A DNA stretch of 64,000 bases from Ochotona curzoniae (GCF_017591425.1 NW_024467104.1:124001-188000); one strand, 5' to 3'. Shown: positions 1 to 12,178, counted from the stretch's first letter. Made by a program: numbers and translations. The notes: a model not told the origin generated them from the sequence alone.

Positions 1-400
1 AGAATCATTGGCCAGGCTTAAACTGACAGAATCATTAGCCAGGGTGAAGCAGAGAGGGCAGATTCAGGAAATAATAGAAGACAGGCTTATAGCTGAAGGG
101 TATCTGGAGATCCTTGGACACAGGGAGGCAATGGAGACAGCAGAGTGGTGTTGCAGTGACCAGATAACCCAGGGACAGTCGGCCAGTGGCAATTCAAGCT
201 CCACCAGCAGTCAGAACTCTAGCAGCAGTCAGCTGAGAAAGGGAGTTCACCAGGTGTTCAGGAGGTGAACACAGGCGAAGAACTGCTTGTCCTGCTGACA
301 TGTCTGATTCAGCAATGAGCAAAGACAGAGTAGCAGACTCCAAGTGGTGGTACAGGAACAGCATGGCTTTCACAGCCCAGACACCTATTAGCATCGCATC

Positions 401-1050
401 TGGCACCAGTTTTCTGTAGTGGGGGAAAGGCTGTGGGGCAGGAGGGACAGCTGGGAGCAGGCTCATTTCAGGCACAGCACATTGCACTGACCCCACAGGG
501 AGAGCAGTGCCGAATTCTCATCCTCCAGGCTCCACCCAAAGTAGGTCAAGGTAATCCCCAGATGCAAAGGCCAGTCGGCCCAGAACTCTACCAGTGCCAC
601 ATCAGGTGCCATTTTGTGTAGTGTGGCAAAGGCTCTGGAACTGGAGGGACAATAGCAAGCTGTGCATGTACTAGGCTAAGAGTATAATTAATTCTAGGTC
701 AGTGCATTGCACTTGTTCCCCAGGGAAAACAGTTCCAATGTGGCATCCTATGGGTTGCCCACAGGATAGATCTGTGTGGCCCTCAGAAATAATGGCTAGT
801 AGACCCAGATTTCCACCAGTGCCATGTCAGGCACCATTTTCTGTAGTGTGGCAAGGCTGTAGGACTGTAGGGACAGCAGTGAGCTGCATATGTGGTGACT
901 GTGAGAAAAATCACGCTAGGCTCAGTGCATTGCACTTGTCTCCTAAAGAAGACGGTATCAATGTAGTACCGTGCAGGTTCCACCCAAGATAGATCTGGGT
1001 GGCCCTCAGACACAACAGCCAGCAGCTTCCAGCTACCTATGACACAGTTA
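401..1050 (+). repeat. Tandem monomers in an L1 5'UTR
   Basis: A recurring block appears with the motif caccattttctgtagtgtgg (or close variants) near 401, 604 and 829. A second motif, cagtgcattgcacttg or close variants, recurs near 473, 700 and 922. The period is therefore about 200-225 bases. This looks like a monomer-type L1 promoter, an arrangement known from mouse L1. The units are diverged from each other. Confidence 0.6.
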
Positions 1051-1325
1051 TTTAGAACAGCTGGTGTATCCCCAATCCTGGACACTACTTGAACTGGAAG
1101 TGGGAGAAAGGCTGTACAAGCAGTAGCATGGGATCACGGAAGGTGGAGAGTGGTGAGCCATGAGGTGAGGCCACGTTGGGAATCTGGTGGAAGCCTAGAA
1201 CAAGAGCCCAGGCCTGAAACTTGCTAGATAGAGTGGAACCAGTGACAACAAAGAGCAAGATACTAAACTCAGTCAATAAAATCAACCTGTACACCTGTTC
1301 GTGACACAACTTAGGAACCTGTTAT

Positions 1326-1631
1326 GGGCCTGGCGTGGTAGCCTGGAGGTTAAAGTCTTCGCATTGGACATGCCAAGATCCCATATGGGTGACAGTTTGT
1401 GTCCCAGTGGCCCTGCTTCCCATTCAGCTCCCTGCTTGTGGCTGGGGAAAGCAGTCGAGGATGGCACAAAGCTTTGGGACCCTGCACACAGGACCCTGGC
1501 TTCGGATTGGCACAGTTCCTGCTGTTACAGGCACTTGGGAAGTGAATTAGCTGATTGCAGATCTTCTTCTGCATCTCTCCTCCTCTCTGTATATCTGACT
1601 TGCCAATAAAAATAAATCAATCTTAAAAAAG
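1326..1631 (+). mobile_element. C-type lagomorph SINE (tRNA-derived)
   Basis: Starts with gggcctggcg, carries the typical catatggg and agctccctgcttgtggc blocks in the middle, and ends with ccaataaaaataaatc plus an A-rich tail. It is inserted in the L1 5'UTR just before the position of the ORF1 start. Confidence 0.9.
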
Positions 1632-1689
1632 AGAAAGGATCCTGCCCTAAGGAGAAGAATCTGCTAATCAGAATTGCAATAGGTAGATG

Positions 1690-3108
1690 GGATTTATCCC
1701 TGGCATGCAGGGATGGTTTAACACTTGCCAATCAATACACCACATCAACAAATCGAAAAATAAAAATCATAGGATCATCTCAATAGATGCAAAGAAAGCA
1801 TGTAATAAAATAAAACATCGCTTCATGCTAAAGAGCATCGGCAAGATAGGCATAGAAAGATCATTCCAAACAGATAGGAGGAAAGACAGAGAGGAAGACC
1901 TTCTGTCCATTGATTCACTCCCCAAGTGTCTGCAGTGACTGGAACTGAGTCAATCTGAAGCCAGGAGCCAGGAGCCAGGAGGGTCTCCCACACAGGTGCG
2001 GGATCCCAAGGCTTTGGGCCATCATGTACTGTTTTCCTAGGCCCACAGCAGGGAGCTGGATGGGAAGTGGGGCTGCTGGGATTGGAAACAGTGCCTATAT
2101 GGGATCCCAGTGCATGCAAGGCAAGGGATATAGCCACCAGGCTACCACACTGGTCATTCTATAACATAATCAAAGTACTGTATGAAAAACCCAATGGCAG
2201 CATCATACTAAATGGGGAAATACTGGAAGTTTTACCACTAAGATCTGGAATTCGACGAGGATGTTGACTTTTACCATTGCTATTCAATATAGTATAGAAA
2301 GTCCTTGCCAGAACTGTTATGCAAGAAAAAGAAATTAGTGGAATTAAGATTGGAACAGAGGAATTAAAATTACCCTTATTTGCAAATGACCTGCTTCTGT
2401 ACATAAGAAAATAAAAAGATTAAATCAAGAGACTATTGGAATTCATAAGAGATATTTGGAAGAGCAGCAGGATACAAAATTAAGGAACACAAATCAGTGG
2501 TGCTAGTACATACAAATAACTCCATGGCAGAGAAGGAAAATGGAAGTACAGTCCCCTTTAAAATAGCAGAGAGGAATCTTAGATACTTTGGAATTAATAT
2601 AACCACATACATGCAAGACTTCTATGATGAACTATAAAACATTAAAAAAAGAACTAGAAGACATTAAAATATGGAGAAATTTACCTGGGTTCCTGGATGA
2701 GCTACACCAACATCATCAAAATGCTCAAATTACCAAAAGTAATATACAGATTCAATGCAATCCAAATAAAAATCCCAGCAAAATTCTTTTTAGAAATAGA
2801 AAAAAAATACAAAAGTTTATCTGGAAAAAAAGAGATCATGAATAGGCAAAGCGATCCTGAAAAATGAAAATCAAGCTAGAGGAAACCAAATTCCAGACTC
2901 AAGACATTTTGCAGAGCAGAGATCATCAAAACAGTTTGATATTGGTATAGAAACAGAGAAGATTAATGGAACACATTAGAGACAGCAGAATGGAGCCCAC
3001 ACATGCACAGCCAACTAATCTTTGACAAGGAAATAGAAAGCAATTCAGAAAAAAAAGTTGGTTTCTTCAACAAAAGTTGTTGGGACAAATGGATAGCAGC
3101 CTGCCGAG
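1690..3108 (+). pseudogene. L1 ORF2 reverse-transcriptase remnant
   Basis: Translation of 1687-1860 gives a run containing [11 protein letters not shown] and an AFDKIQH-like segment (here ACNKIKH), typical of the L1 reverse transcriptase palm. After the SINE at 1868-2154 the frame resumes with YEKPNGSIILNGE, and at 2379-2390 the catalytic F-A-D-D box reads F-A-N-D, so an active-site aspartate is lost. Further ORF2 sequence runs to about 3108 with many stops. This is a dead copy of the retrotransposon polymerase. Confidence 0.8.
1868..2154 (-). mobile_element. C-type lagomorph SINE, antisense
   Basis: Read on the minus strand it shows the SINE order: head near 2150, catatggg-type block, agctccctgc block, and the gagtgaatc block near 1910. 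It splits the L1 ORF2 remnant. The short sequence tcatt(c/t) on both sides may be the remains of a target-site duplication. Confidence 0.88.
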
Positions 3109-3127
3109 GTAAGAAGCTAGACCCCTA

Positions 3128-3270
3128 CCACAGTAGTGAGATCTCAGCCAATCCAAAGCCAGGATCCAGGGAAAGCTTCTTCCAGATCTCCTATGTGGGT
3201 TCAATGGCCCAAGACACTGTGGCATCTTCTACTGCTTTTGTTGGCAATAAGCAGGGAGCTGGATTGCATA
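3128..3270 (-). mobile_element. SINE fragment truncated at the duplication border
   Basis: It matches the inner part of the more complete SINE at 17821-18137, beginning at ccacagtagtgagatctc. The tail end of the element is absent here because the duplication breakpoint falls inside it. The head end is also lost, replaced by AT-rich sequence from 3270. Confidence 0.75.
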
Positions 3271-3389
3271 TATGAACATATACATTATATACATTTGTAT
3301 ATATAAATTATACAAATCTATGAGGTATTACATAATTTTCAATATATGTAACATATTACCTTCAAGAGAAATTCAAATTAAGTTTTAAA

Positions 3390-3625
3390 AATGTGCTCAT
3401 TTATTTGAAAGGCAGAATTACAAAGAAGAGATCAAGGGCAAAGAAGGGGAAAGGAGAGAGACACATCCTGCACCCACTGGTTCTCACCACAAATGGCCAC
3501 AACTCCTGAGGATGGACCAGGTCAAAGCCAAAATACTGAAAGTCAATCTGGGTCACTCATATGCGTGTGCATTAGCAGGAAGTTGGAATAGAGGTGGAGC
3601 CGTGAAGATTCTCACTGGTGCTCCT
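3390..3625 (-). mobile_element. Old degraded C-type SINE
   Basis: The antisense tail (tttatttgaaaggcagaatt) and the ctggttc, gccacaactcc and aggaagttgg blocks are recognisable. The same element sits at 18250-18500 in block B, so it predates the duplication. Confidence 0.7.
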
Positions 3626-4300
3626 AGAGAATGCAGACCTTGCAGGTAGTGCTTAAGCTTCAGAGACACTATCATGGCCCTGAAATTCAACTCCACCAGC
3701 AAGATCTGTCCTGCTTATCAGGGTTTGCAGTTGTAGCCTCATCATTTATGTTATCCTTCATCTACAATGGTTTCCCATTGCCTTCAGATTTCCAAGTTCT
3801 TCCCAGTGTTGGAGTTTTCCTTGACATAACAGTTCTTCCCGTAATAGCTATGTCTTCTGGGTTCCAACTTACATGTGAGCTTTTGCAAAAGATCTCTTTC
3901 CGTGTTAATTATAGTGGCTCTTCTTGTTTTCTATCACATTACTTTGTCGTCATATTAACACTGATCACACATCATATATAAATATATTAATCTGTTCCTG
4001 TTTGACTGTATTACAAGACATAATGCTATCAAGGCAAGACTTTGATCTCATCTTTCTGTACTGCTAAATATGTATCTATAACATAGAGCATAGAACCTAT
4101 TTCTAAATAGACAATCATTAAAATGCTTTGAAATGGGAATGGCTGCATTGGTTTCAGTTATTACAGCTAAATCAGAGATAAACATGTCATGTGTCCAATC
4201 TCACATTACATATGAATTAGTAATCTCCAACGGAAAGCCATCTTTATAACTGAAGAAAATAATAGTAAGTGAAATAAAAATCATTGTAACTAAATGACTG
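3626..4300. other. Non-coding duplicated sequence
   Basis: No gene is supported. A 116-codon open frame at 3631-3981 is repeated in block B (18507-18839, 110 codons). It has no recognisable domain, and its conservation is explained by the near-identity of the whole tract. Bases 4125-4300 are diverged from block B. Confidence 0.6.
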
Positions 4301-4625
4301 ACCCTGTGCCCATTGTAGTGGAATTGTGGGAGAAACTTATGTCTGTCATGCTGGCATCCCATATGGGCAGTGGTTCAAATCTCTACTGCTCCATTTCTAA
4401 TTCAGCATCCTAATCAAGGCTTGGGGAAGCAAGGGAGGATGCCAGAGCCCTTGGGACCCTCCCGTCTGTGTGACACATAGAAGAAGCTTCTGACTTCTGC
4501 GTTCAGCCTGGCTCAGCTCTGGTCAATGGTGCTTTTGCGGAGTGAACCAGAAGATGGAAAATCACTCTTTGTAACCCTATTTTTCGATAAATACACAAAT
4601 AAACAACATAAATAAATAAAAATTT
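4300..4625 (+). mobile_element. Old degraded C-type SINE
   Basis: Contains the blocks gcatcccatatggg, cttggggaagca, gagtgaaccag and the aataaacaac-type tail. It is heavily mutated. It has no counterpart at the same point of block B, which has a different SINE (19145-19466) in the same interval. Confidence 0.65.
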
Positions 4626-7600
4626 AAAACTAGCTGACATTTTATTTATGACTAGGAATGGTCTCAACAATAGTTCTAAAGAAAATTTTATCTCCTTTTT
4701 TGAAGCTCTCTGACCTTGATTATGCGTTTGTTCTAATAATACCTTCATACACAGCTGTTTAAAATTTTATTGGAAAATCCCAGTGAATTTAATTAAGCAT
4801 TCATCTTGGACAGTTTCCAGTGGCAATACTCAGTGCTATACAGTGTGAAGACACATAAACTGTGCAGTGACTTTGTCTTCTGTTGGGGAAGATGCTAAAC
4901 TCTTAAGCACTGATGCAGCTGTTTCCAGGGGCACAATCATGATTGCAAGACTGCTGCCTGCAATCAGTATTCCACAAGCCTAACTTGATAGAAAGAGGTG
5001 GGTCAACTGCCTAAATGTTAATTTTGTTGCTTGAAGGTGCTAGGAAAGAAGTGAATTCCAAGAGAAATGTTTCCTGGTAGCACTCTACATGCGATCATCT
5101 TAGGTAGATGTATGGTTTTCTTAACATTTTCATGAATTTCCCTAATGTGAAAATTTTAATTTCTCTTCATATTATCTGCTTCCTTTTACCTAGATTTCTA
5201 GTGCAACTCACAGTGATTGATTCAAGTATTTAGAAGACCGTGTGAATAAAATGGAAATAGTCATGCAAAATGCAGTATGTCCCTAAGAGAACAAAGTCGC
5301 TTTTCACGCTCTGCAGTGTTAAAATGTGGAAGAGACATTCCTAGGTTCCTGTGAGTCAGTGAAGATGCCCTACCTGAGACCTTGAGAAAAACTGTAAAAG
5401 GTGAAGCAATAACAGGTAATAGTAGAATTCCTGGTTTCTGATTGTGTCCATTTGTGTCAAGGAGGAAAGCATTTTTTCGAAGCTGTAATGTGAGAAGTTG
5501 GAAACTTTGTGGGTTACAAATGAATTTTCAGCTTAAGAAAATTGATTTTACTCCATTTCTGTCACTAAAAGCTATGTGATGTTGTGAAAATTAACAAAGC
5601 AATCAGAGACTTTTTCCTCAACTGTAAAATGGGAATTTCCATTCATACCACATTGAAGAATCATTATTGTATATTACATAAGATTATTTATGTGTATAAA
5701 TCTATATGAAGTACATGTAACAATCACAAAGTATCTGATGAAGTTTCATACAGATAATGATAGTTGTTCTAGAATAGTTAGTATTTCCATTCATTAAATT
5801 TTCTTTTGCCTATTTCAATGGAACTGGTAAGATGAATATGTTTCATTCCCTTGGGGTTTTATATACCAGTAAGTTATATACTCACTACAAATATGCATGA
5901 AACGGAGTTTTAGTAGTTACCCATATTGGTCTAAATGCAGTACAGCATGCATTCATATATTTCAACTTATTAGATCTTCAAAAAACTTCAGTGCCTATTT
6001 GGGATAATTTCATTTCCAAATATACCAAATTGTAGGTCAGAGAGATGAGTATAAAAATTTGAATAAACTAAAATGGTTTCTGCATGCATATAAAATATTT
6101 GATTTATTTAAATGCCCAGGAACTTACAATTTTTAGCTTTGTGAAATAAAGAGCAGGGTTTTAGAAATAAGAGAGGCGTATTTATAAGCATATATGATTG
6201 TTGACTAGCCAAATGGAGACTTCTTCAAGGAGATTGAATATCATTGAGAAACAGGAAAACATGGAAAATTTTCTGCCACTTGCAAGTACATGCCACTAAC
6301 ACATTAAGGAAACCTTGGACAATATTTTTATTTTCATGGCAGATTTACACTGTGAAGGAGAGCAAGAGAGATCTTGTATCACTGATTATTGCCAAGTGGC
6401 TATAATGGCCAGAGGTGAGCATGTATGAATCCAGGAGCCAGGAACATTTCCAGGTCTACCACAAATAGTCATTGGCTAATATTACCTCCACAAATAAAAT
6501 CTACTTGGTAAACAGGGGAATAATACTGAAAATGTGATTCCTGAGTTAGTGTAAACATTTTGGCTCTGAAGATGTGACTCCTGGTTTAGATTCTACACCT
6601 AAGTGAGGTAGCAGAATTTCTGATGTCTCAAAATCAAATTATTTGTAAGGAGTACCACAATGTATGTGTCCTGTGAGCATTATTCATTATTAAATCAGCA
6701 TTGATTGCTTCTGTTTTCTGAAACTACTATTTTTTTAAAATGAAACCAAGGATATGAAAAAGCATAATGATTTTGAAGAGCAAAAACAAATGTCAGGAAT
6801 AGGGTGGATTTAGAAGCTTACGAGAGAATGAAAGTGGGAAGCTGGTCTTAAATTCAGCCAACCAGGGTCTTGAAGTAGACTCTGTTCTATTGAAATAAAC
6901 TGTAGGAGCTGTGAACAGAGGGTGAAATGATCTCAGTAAGGAATAAAAGGGATCACATGATCTGCTTTTTGTAAGTAACGTTTGGATTTTGAAATGTAGA
7001 AGTAGGAAGCTAGCAAGAGGCTATCACGGTGGGTGGGGAAATGGGGAGGTCTGAGGTTGAAGAAGGTTGAGGAAAGTTGCAGGTGGAGTGAGCAGTGTTT
7101 TCAAAATGAGTCACAAAGTAATCTGAGAGGAGTTGAGGAAAGAAAATTTGCAAGATCTTTCTAGCATGATGAACAATGTGTCAGGTGATATAACTTAACC
7201 ATTGAAGAAACAGGAAAGAACAGGTGAATACCATTTAAAGTCATTTGAGAAATATTAAATTGATATGCAATTTGAGATGAAAATGTCGTGGCAAAGACCT
7301 GTGAATAATGAGTTCCTTGTGCTTTGAATGTGAATTATGTTCAGTGACTTCTCAAGTGTTCTGATGTAGTGAATTTTTGTATGATACTTCTTTAGTAGAA
7401 TTCCCTTCATATCCTTTCTCACTTGTCATCACAATTCAGATGAAGCATATTTCCTCTGAGAAACCACTGAAGATGCTATTGTAATTTAGACGTTCTAGTT
7501 TGGAGATACTTTTTAATTGCAGGAATACACATATAATAGTGGTTAATTTGTTTTGGTCTGAGCCCATATTTATGTATCAAATTGCTAACAACAGAGACTG

Positions 7601-7701
7601 TGTCACATCTGATGTGATGATTCTCATGTCCCTGAGAGATTTGACATGTAAGATATTTCTGTAAGTTTTTAGACAATGAATACAAATTCTTCTACTTAAA
7701 G
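4626..7701. other. Intergenic DNA upstream of the first receptor
   Basis: AT-rich, without any believable coding region. 4740-5515 and 6785-7701 are nearly identical to block B (19530-20305 and 21705-22974), and 5515-6785 is diverged. A weak SINE relic lies near 6310-6480 (block B: 21215-21385). At 7103-7114 lies the uninterrupted target site that is occupied by a SINE at 22018-22385 in block B. The untranslated first exon and promoter of the receptor probably lie here, but I cannot place them. Confidence 0.55.
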
Positions 7702-7722
7702 GATGCTCTCCTTCGTGTATAG
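7702..7722 (+). other. Probable 3' splice site before receptor 1
   Basis: A pyrimidine-rich stretch (ctctccttcgtgtatag) ends in AG at 7721-7722, 46 bases before the ATG at 7769. Odorant receptors usually have a single coding exon preceded by spliced untranslated exons. The same site is kept in block B (AG at 22993-22994). Confidence 0.5.
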
Positions 7723-7768
7723 GAAAACTGCCTGTAAGATTGGAAATCAGAACCTACCGAAGGAACAG

Positions 7769-8686
7769 ATGGATTCAAGGAGCAACGTGACATACTTTGT
7801 CCTGTTGGGCCTCACCCAGAATCCCAAGGAACAGAAAGTGCTCTTTGTGATGTTCCTGATCATCTACATCTTGACTGTGTTGGGCAACCTGCTCATTGTT
7901 GTGACTGTGTCTGTCAGCAAGAGTCTGGGCTCACCCATGTACTTCTTTCTTGCCAACTTATCCTTTATGGATGTCATTTATTCCTCAGCCATTAACCCTA
8001 AATTGATTTCAGACTTACTCTTTGGGAAAAACACCATATCCTTCCAAGCATGCATGATCCAGCTCTTCACTGAGCACTTTTTCAGTGGTTCTGGAGTCTT
8101 TATTCTATTGGCAATGGCTTATGACCGCTATGTGGCCATCTGTAAGCCCTTGCACTATTTGGTTATCATGAGGCAGTGGGTGTGTGTTCTGCTGTTGGCA
8201 TCGTCCTGGCTTGGAGGGTTCTTACATTCAATCATCCAACTCAGCACTATTTATGGACTTCCATTCTGTGGCCCCAATGTCATGGATCATTACATGTGTG
8301 ACATGTACCCCTTATTGAAACTTGTCTGTACTGACACCTATGTGATTGACCTCTTAGTGGTGGCCAACGGGGGTGTGATCTGCAGTATTGTGTTTCTGCT
8401 TTTACTCATTTCTTATGGTGTCATCTGGCATTCCTTAAAGAACCTGAGTCAGGAAGGGAGGCGGAAAGCGCTCCAGACCTGTGGTTCTCACATCACCGTG
8501 GTGGTCTTCTTCTTTGTTCCCTGCATTTTTATGTATGCCAGACCTGCAAAGACCTTCCCCTTTGACAAATTAGTGAGTGTGTTTTACACAGTCATAAGCC
8601 CCATGTTGAACCCCTTAATCTATACTCTGAGAAATGCAGAGATGATAAATGCTATGAAGAATCTCTGGAAAAGTCATGTAATGTAA
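7769..8686 (+). CDS. Odorant receptor family 4 (OR4C-like), copy A
   Basis: Intact 305-residue class II odorant receptor, a G-protein-coupled receptor expected in the ciliary membrane of olfactory neurons, where it couples to Golf. Visible landmarks: N-glycosylation site NVT at 6-8, GN at 39-40 in TM1, SPMYFFL at 55-61, the conserved TM3 cysteine at 95, [10 protein letters not shown] at 116-125, extracellular-loop-2 cysteines at 167, 177 and 187, SY at 215-216 in TM5, [13 protein letters not shown] at 233-245, and PMLNPLIY at 278-285. The TM6 motif has Q where most receptors have S. The frame is open upstream to an ATG at 7703, but I chose 7769 because it gives the family N-terminus, a splice acceptor lies between the two, and copy B has a stop codon there. 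The ligand is unknown. By my count 16 bases and 6 residues differ from copy B. Confidence 0.96.
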   Translation: MDSRSNVTYFVLLGLTQNPKEQKVLFVMFLIIYILTVLGNLLIVVTVSVSKSLGSPMYFFLANLSFMDVIYSSAINPKLISDLLFGKNTISFQACMIQLFTEHFFSGSGVFILLAMAYDRYVAICKPLHYLVIMRQWVCVLLLASSWLGGFLHSIIQLSTIYGLPFCGPNVMDHYMCDMYPLLKLVCTDTYVIDLLVVANGGVICSIVFLLLLISYGVIWHSLKNLSQEGRRKALQTCGSHITVVVFFFVPCIFMYARPAKTFPFDKLVSVFYTVISPMLNPLIYTLRNAEMINAMKNLWKSHVM

Positions 8687-9660
8687 CATGTTAATCACTT
8701 TGTGCATTGAGAATCATATGCTTAAATCCCTGTTTTTGGGAATAGACATTTTACTAACTTTAATGCTAACTGCTTTTTCTTCCCCAAAGCATTAGCATTT
8801 GTGACAATTATGATTCAAAAGACAGTAGTTTTATTATTCAAATTTTTGTATGGCTCTAAAGTAAGACTTATGTTTAATTTTTACTTCAGTTACAATGTAT
8901 TGTTAAATATAGTAAGGATTGAATAATATGTAATTAATGGAGAAATTATATTTTTACACTGGGTATTAATTTTTTTACTTTATTTTCTTTTTGAGACTGA
9001 TTTTAGTTCATTTTTGCAATGTTACATTATTTACTCCCAGATAGTGTTTTTCAAGGTAACTAATACTGTGTATATGATTATAAGCATTATACATATATTG
9101 CTTTACACACTGAAATTTAGATGATATTAAAGAATGTTAAAAATAAAATCCATGTAAAATGATGTGAGTGTTCTATCTGGTTAAGACTCTGTTTACGTAA
9201 TGCATGTCTAATGTAAGAGTTTCTGGCTCTGATTTCTTGCTCCATCTTCTGATTTTAGGTTTTTAGTAATGCAAAAACTTGGGCAGAGCAATGATATCTA
9301 AAGTAATGGGGTTTATTTCATGTGAGAGATTAAGGTTTAATATCTGGTTCCCGGCTGGAGCCTTTGCCAATATTTGGGTGGAGTGAACCAGTGGATAATA
9401 GCCACAGGCTCTCTTTGTCTTTGCCACCCTGTAAGGGAAATGAACCAAAAAGGATAAAAATGAAAATGATTTCCTTAAACATTGACATATTCAGGGTCCT
9501 CTCCAAGATGCACTGCATCCCATTCTTGAGGTTTCCTCAGGAAATACACTTTGCAAATACTTACATTTCTGAAATACTTTCCTGTGGTTTATTTATCTGT
9601 TCATTTAAGTTTTCATGTTACTAAAATTAATTAACTTTGATTAAAAATTTTTAAATGGCA
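8687..9660. other. 3' flank of receptor 1
   Basis: No gene. Near-identity with block B ends abruptly at about 8798; beyond it the two blocks remain alignable but with many substitutions and indels. Around 9360-9420 lies a short SINE-like relic (gtggagtgaaccagtggat). The remainder is AT-rich and unassigned. Confidence 0.55.
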
Positions 9661-9663
9661 ATT

Positions 9664-9955
9664 ATAAGGGCCTAGTGTTATGATGCACCTGGATAAATGA
9701 CTGCTTATGACACCAGCATGTCTTGTTGGAGTATGATTTTGAGTTCCGGTTGCTGCATATCTGATTCAGTTCCCTGCCATTGTGCCTGAGGAGCCAGCAA
9801 AAGATGTTCAGCTAGTAGAGCTTCTGCCACCACTGTCAGAGAACAGGATGCAGTTGCAGGTTCCTGACCTCAGTCTGGCCAAGTCCTGAGTGTTGTTAAC
9901 CAATTTGGTAATGGAATAGTGGAATCAGCTGATGGAAGATTTTCTTTCTTTCTTT
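9664..9955 (+). mobile_element. Old degraded C-type SINE
   Basis: The head (gggcctagtgttatgatgca), the ttcagttccctgcca block and the final agctgatggaagattttctt block are in the correct order, with many substitutions. Confidence 0.65.
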
Positions 9956-10262
9956 TTTTAAGATTATTTAATTTTATTGGAAAAGTAGATTTACAGAGAG
10001 ATGGATAAGCAGAAAGATGTTCCATCTAATGGTTCAACTCCAAGTGGCCACGACAGCTAGAACTCAACCAATCTGAAGTCAGGAACTTCTTCTGGGTCTC
10101 CCACATGGGTGCAGGGTCCCAAGGTTTTGGGTTGTTCTCTACTGCTTTCCCCAGGCCACAAGGAGGGAGCTGGAAGGAAAATGGAAAAGCTGGAACATGA
10201 TCTGGTGCTCATATGGAATTCCAGGTATGCAAGGAGAGGATTTAGCCACTAGGCTATCGCAT
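9956..10262 (-). mobile_element. C-type lagomorph SINE, antisense
   Basis: Tail (ttaagattatttaattttat), gtctcccacatgggtgcagg, gggagctgg and the head near 10260 are all present on the minus strand. It abuts the plus-strand SINE at 9664-9955, forming a tail-to-tail pair. Confidence 0.88.
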
Positions 10263-10526
10263 CAAAGCCAGATGAAAGAATTATTTCTCTGTGTCAACCT
10301 CTCTCTGTCACCATGCTGTTCATGTAAATAAAAATAAATCTTACAAACTTGTACATATTGATGGAGTACAGTGTGATATTTCTTTTTCTGTGTATAAGCC
10401 TATAGAAACATTTTTTCAAATTTAGAGACTTAACAACTTCTAATATTTTATTACACTCATTTCATATGTAGATTTCACACACACATATAATTTCTTGAGA
10501 ACAAGGATGTTAATAACAGCATTTAA

Positions 10527-10815
10527 TTTTTTTAAGAGATTTTATTTATATGAAAGGCAAAGTTACAAAGGACAGGCAGAGTCAGAGAGAGGGAGACGGA
10601 TCTTCCATTTCTTGGTTCATTTTCAAATGCCTACAACAGCCAAGGCTGCACCAGGCCAAATGCATGAACCTGGAGGTTCATCCTGGTCTCCAACATGGGA
10701 ACAGGAGCCCAAGGGCTGGGGCCATCTTCAGCTGCTTCCCCAGGGACACTAGCACACAGCTGGATCACAAGTGGAGCAGCTGGGACTTGAACTGGCATCT
10801 GTAGAGGATGGCAGA
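10527..10815 (-). mobile_element. C-type SINE of an unusual variant, antisense
   Basis: Begins with ttttatttatatgaaaggca and continues through the SINE blocks to about 10815. It is far closer to the plus-strand element at 24446-24745 than to any other SINE here. The two share many bases that differ from the common form and stay alignable slightly beyond the expected element end. Confidence 0.8.
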
Positions 10816-10849
10816 TTTGCAACAAATTTTGTATCATTGAATTTTATTT

Positions 10850-11172
10850 ATTTTTTTAAAGATTTATTTTATTTTTATTGGAAAGGCGGATATACAGAGA
10901 GGAGAGACAGAGAGGAAGATCTTCCGTCCAATGATTCACTCCCCAAGTGAGCGCAACGGCCAATGCTATGCAGATCCGAAGCCAGGAACTTCTTCCAGGT
11001 CTCCCGCGTGGGTGCAGGGTCCCAAAGCCTTGGGCCTTCCTCGACTGCTTTCCCAGGCCACAAGCAGGGAGCTGGATGGGAAGCAGAGCTGCCGGGATTA
11101 GAACCAGCGCCTATATGGGATCCTGGGCCGTGCAAGGTGAGGAGCTTAACCACTGCGCCACCACGCCGGGCC
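10850..11172 (-). mobile_element. Young C-type lagomorph SINE, antisense
   Basis: Well-preserved element with the internal promoter box gattagaaccagcgcc (minus strand reads ggttctaatc) and the head ccgggccc at 11163-11172. It lies at the left end of an L1 fragment and is followed by a short piece that looks like another SINE tail (aataaaaataaatc, 11174-11195). Confidence 0.9.
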
Positions 11173-11199
11173 CAATAAAAATAAATCTTTATAAAAAGT

Positions 11200-12178
11200 T
11201 GAATAGGAGGGATCACGATACCAAACCTCAGGACATACTGCAAGGCAGCGATCATCAAAACATCGTGTTACTGGTACAGAAACAGAGAAGAGCAATGGTA
11301 CAGATGAAAAGTTCCAGAAGGGAGCCCACACATGTACAGCCAATTAATCTTAGAGAAGAGAACTGAAAATAATGCATGGGAAAATTCTGTTCTCTTCAAC
11401 AAATCTGTTGGGACAATTTGAAAGCAGCCTGTTGACTAAAGAAGCAAAGCTCTACCTGTCACCTTTACAAAAATCAGGTGTAAAAGGATCAAGGACCGAA
11501 ATCTACACCCAGAAACCATCAAATTATTAAAGAAAATCATTGGAAGCACTGTCCAAGATATAGGAATGGGGAAAGACCTTTTTTGAAAAGTCACCAAAAG
11601 CACTGGCAGTCAAGGCCAAAATAATCACTTGGGACTACGTCACGTGGAGAAGCTTCTGTACAGCATAGAAGATGATCAACAAAGTGAAGTACCAACAAAC
11701 AGAATGGGAGAATATCTTTTCATACATCACTGACTGATAGGGGACTAATACCCAGGATTTACAAAGAGCTTCAGAAACTCAGGGACAGCAAAACAACCAG
11801 TGAAGAAATGGGTGAAGGAAACAAACATTTTTCAAAAGAACAAAATCAAATGGCTAAAGGACATATGAGAAAATGCTCAGGCTTCCTAGCCACCAGGGAG
11901 ATACGAACGAAAAACAACATTGAGGTTCCACTTAACTCCAGTTAGATAGGTCTAACTCTACTAACAACACCTATTGGTGTGGATGTGGGGAGAATGTTGC
12001 CTTCTCTCAGTGTTGGTTGGTTTGTAGCTGGTACAAACGTTTTAAAATTCAGTATGGAGAGTGCCGAGAGAACTGAAAAATTGACCCAGGTATTGCTGTT
12101 TCTGGGAATATATGCAAAGAAAATGAGATCTGCATATAGGAAAGGGATCTGTATCCTATTTTTACTATAGAAAATCAG
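11200..12178 (+). mobile_element. L1 fragment, ORF2 C-terminal part
   Basis: Runs parallel to the ORF2 end of the L1 at 14590-15960: caaaacatcgtgttactggt, then the tacaaagagcttcagaaact block, the Cys-rich end near 11960-12000, and the aaatgagatctgcatatagg block near 12125. Stops and frame changes are frequent. It ends just before the next L1 starts. Confidence 0.85.

Larger units (their letters stand above)
1..3108 (+). mobile_element. L1 (LINE-1), internally deleted, cut by left window edge
   Basis: A lagomorph L1 in sense orientation. Bases 1-1325 and 1640-1685 match the kind of sequence that precedes ORF1 in the second L1 of this window (12245-13440). From about 1690 the reverse-transcriptase part of ORF2 follows directly, so all of ORF1 and the start of ORF2 are missing. 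Two SINEs (1326-1631 plus strand, 1868-2154 minus strand) interrupt it. It stops near 3108, where the duplicated block begins. It is full of stop codons and inactive. Confidence 0.85.
3128..9180. repeat. Segmental duplication, block A
   Basis: This block is repeated at 17910-24440 in the same orientation. Identity is very uneven. About 3440-4125, 4740-5515 and 6785-8798 are almost identical to block B, whereas 3270-3440, 4125-4740, 5515-6785 and everything after 8798 are clearly diverged, with indels. Each block contains one intact odorant receptor near its right end. The left junction at 3128 fuses the middle of a SINE to the L1 on its left. Confidence 0.9.

Noticed and set aside
3631..3981. 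116-codon frame conserved in block B (18507-18839)
   Set aside because: The conservation is explained by near-identity of the whole non-coding tract. No domain, and an old SINE lies just upstream.
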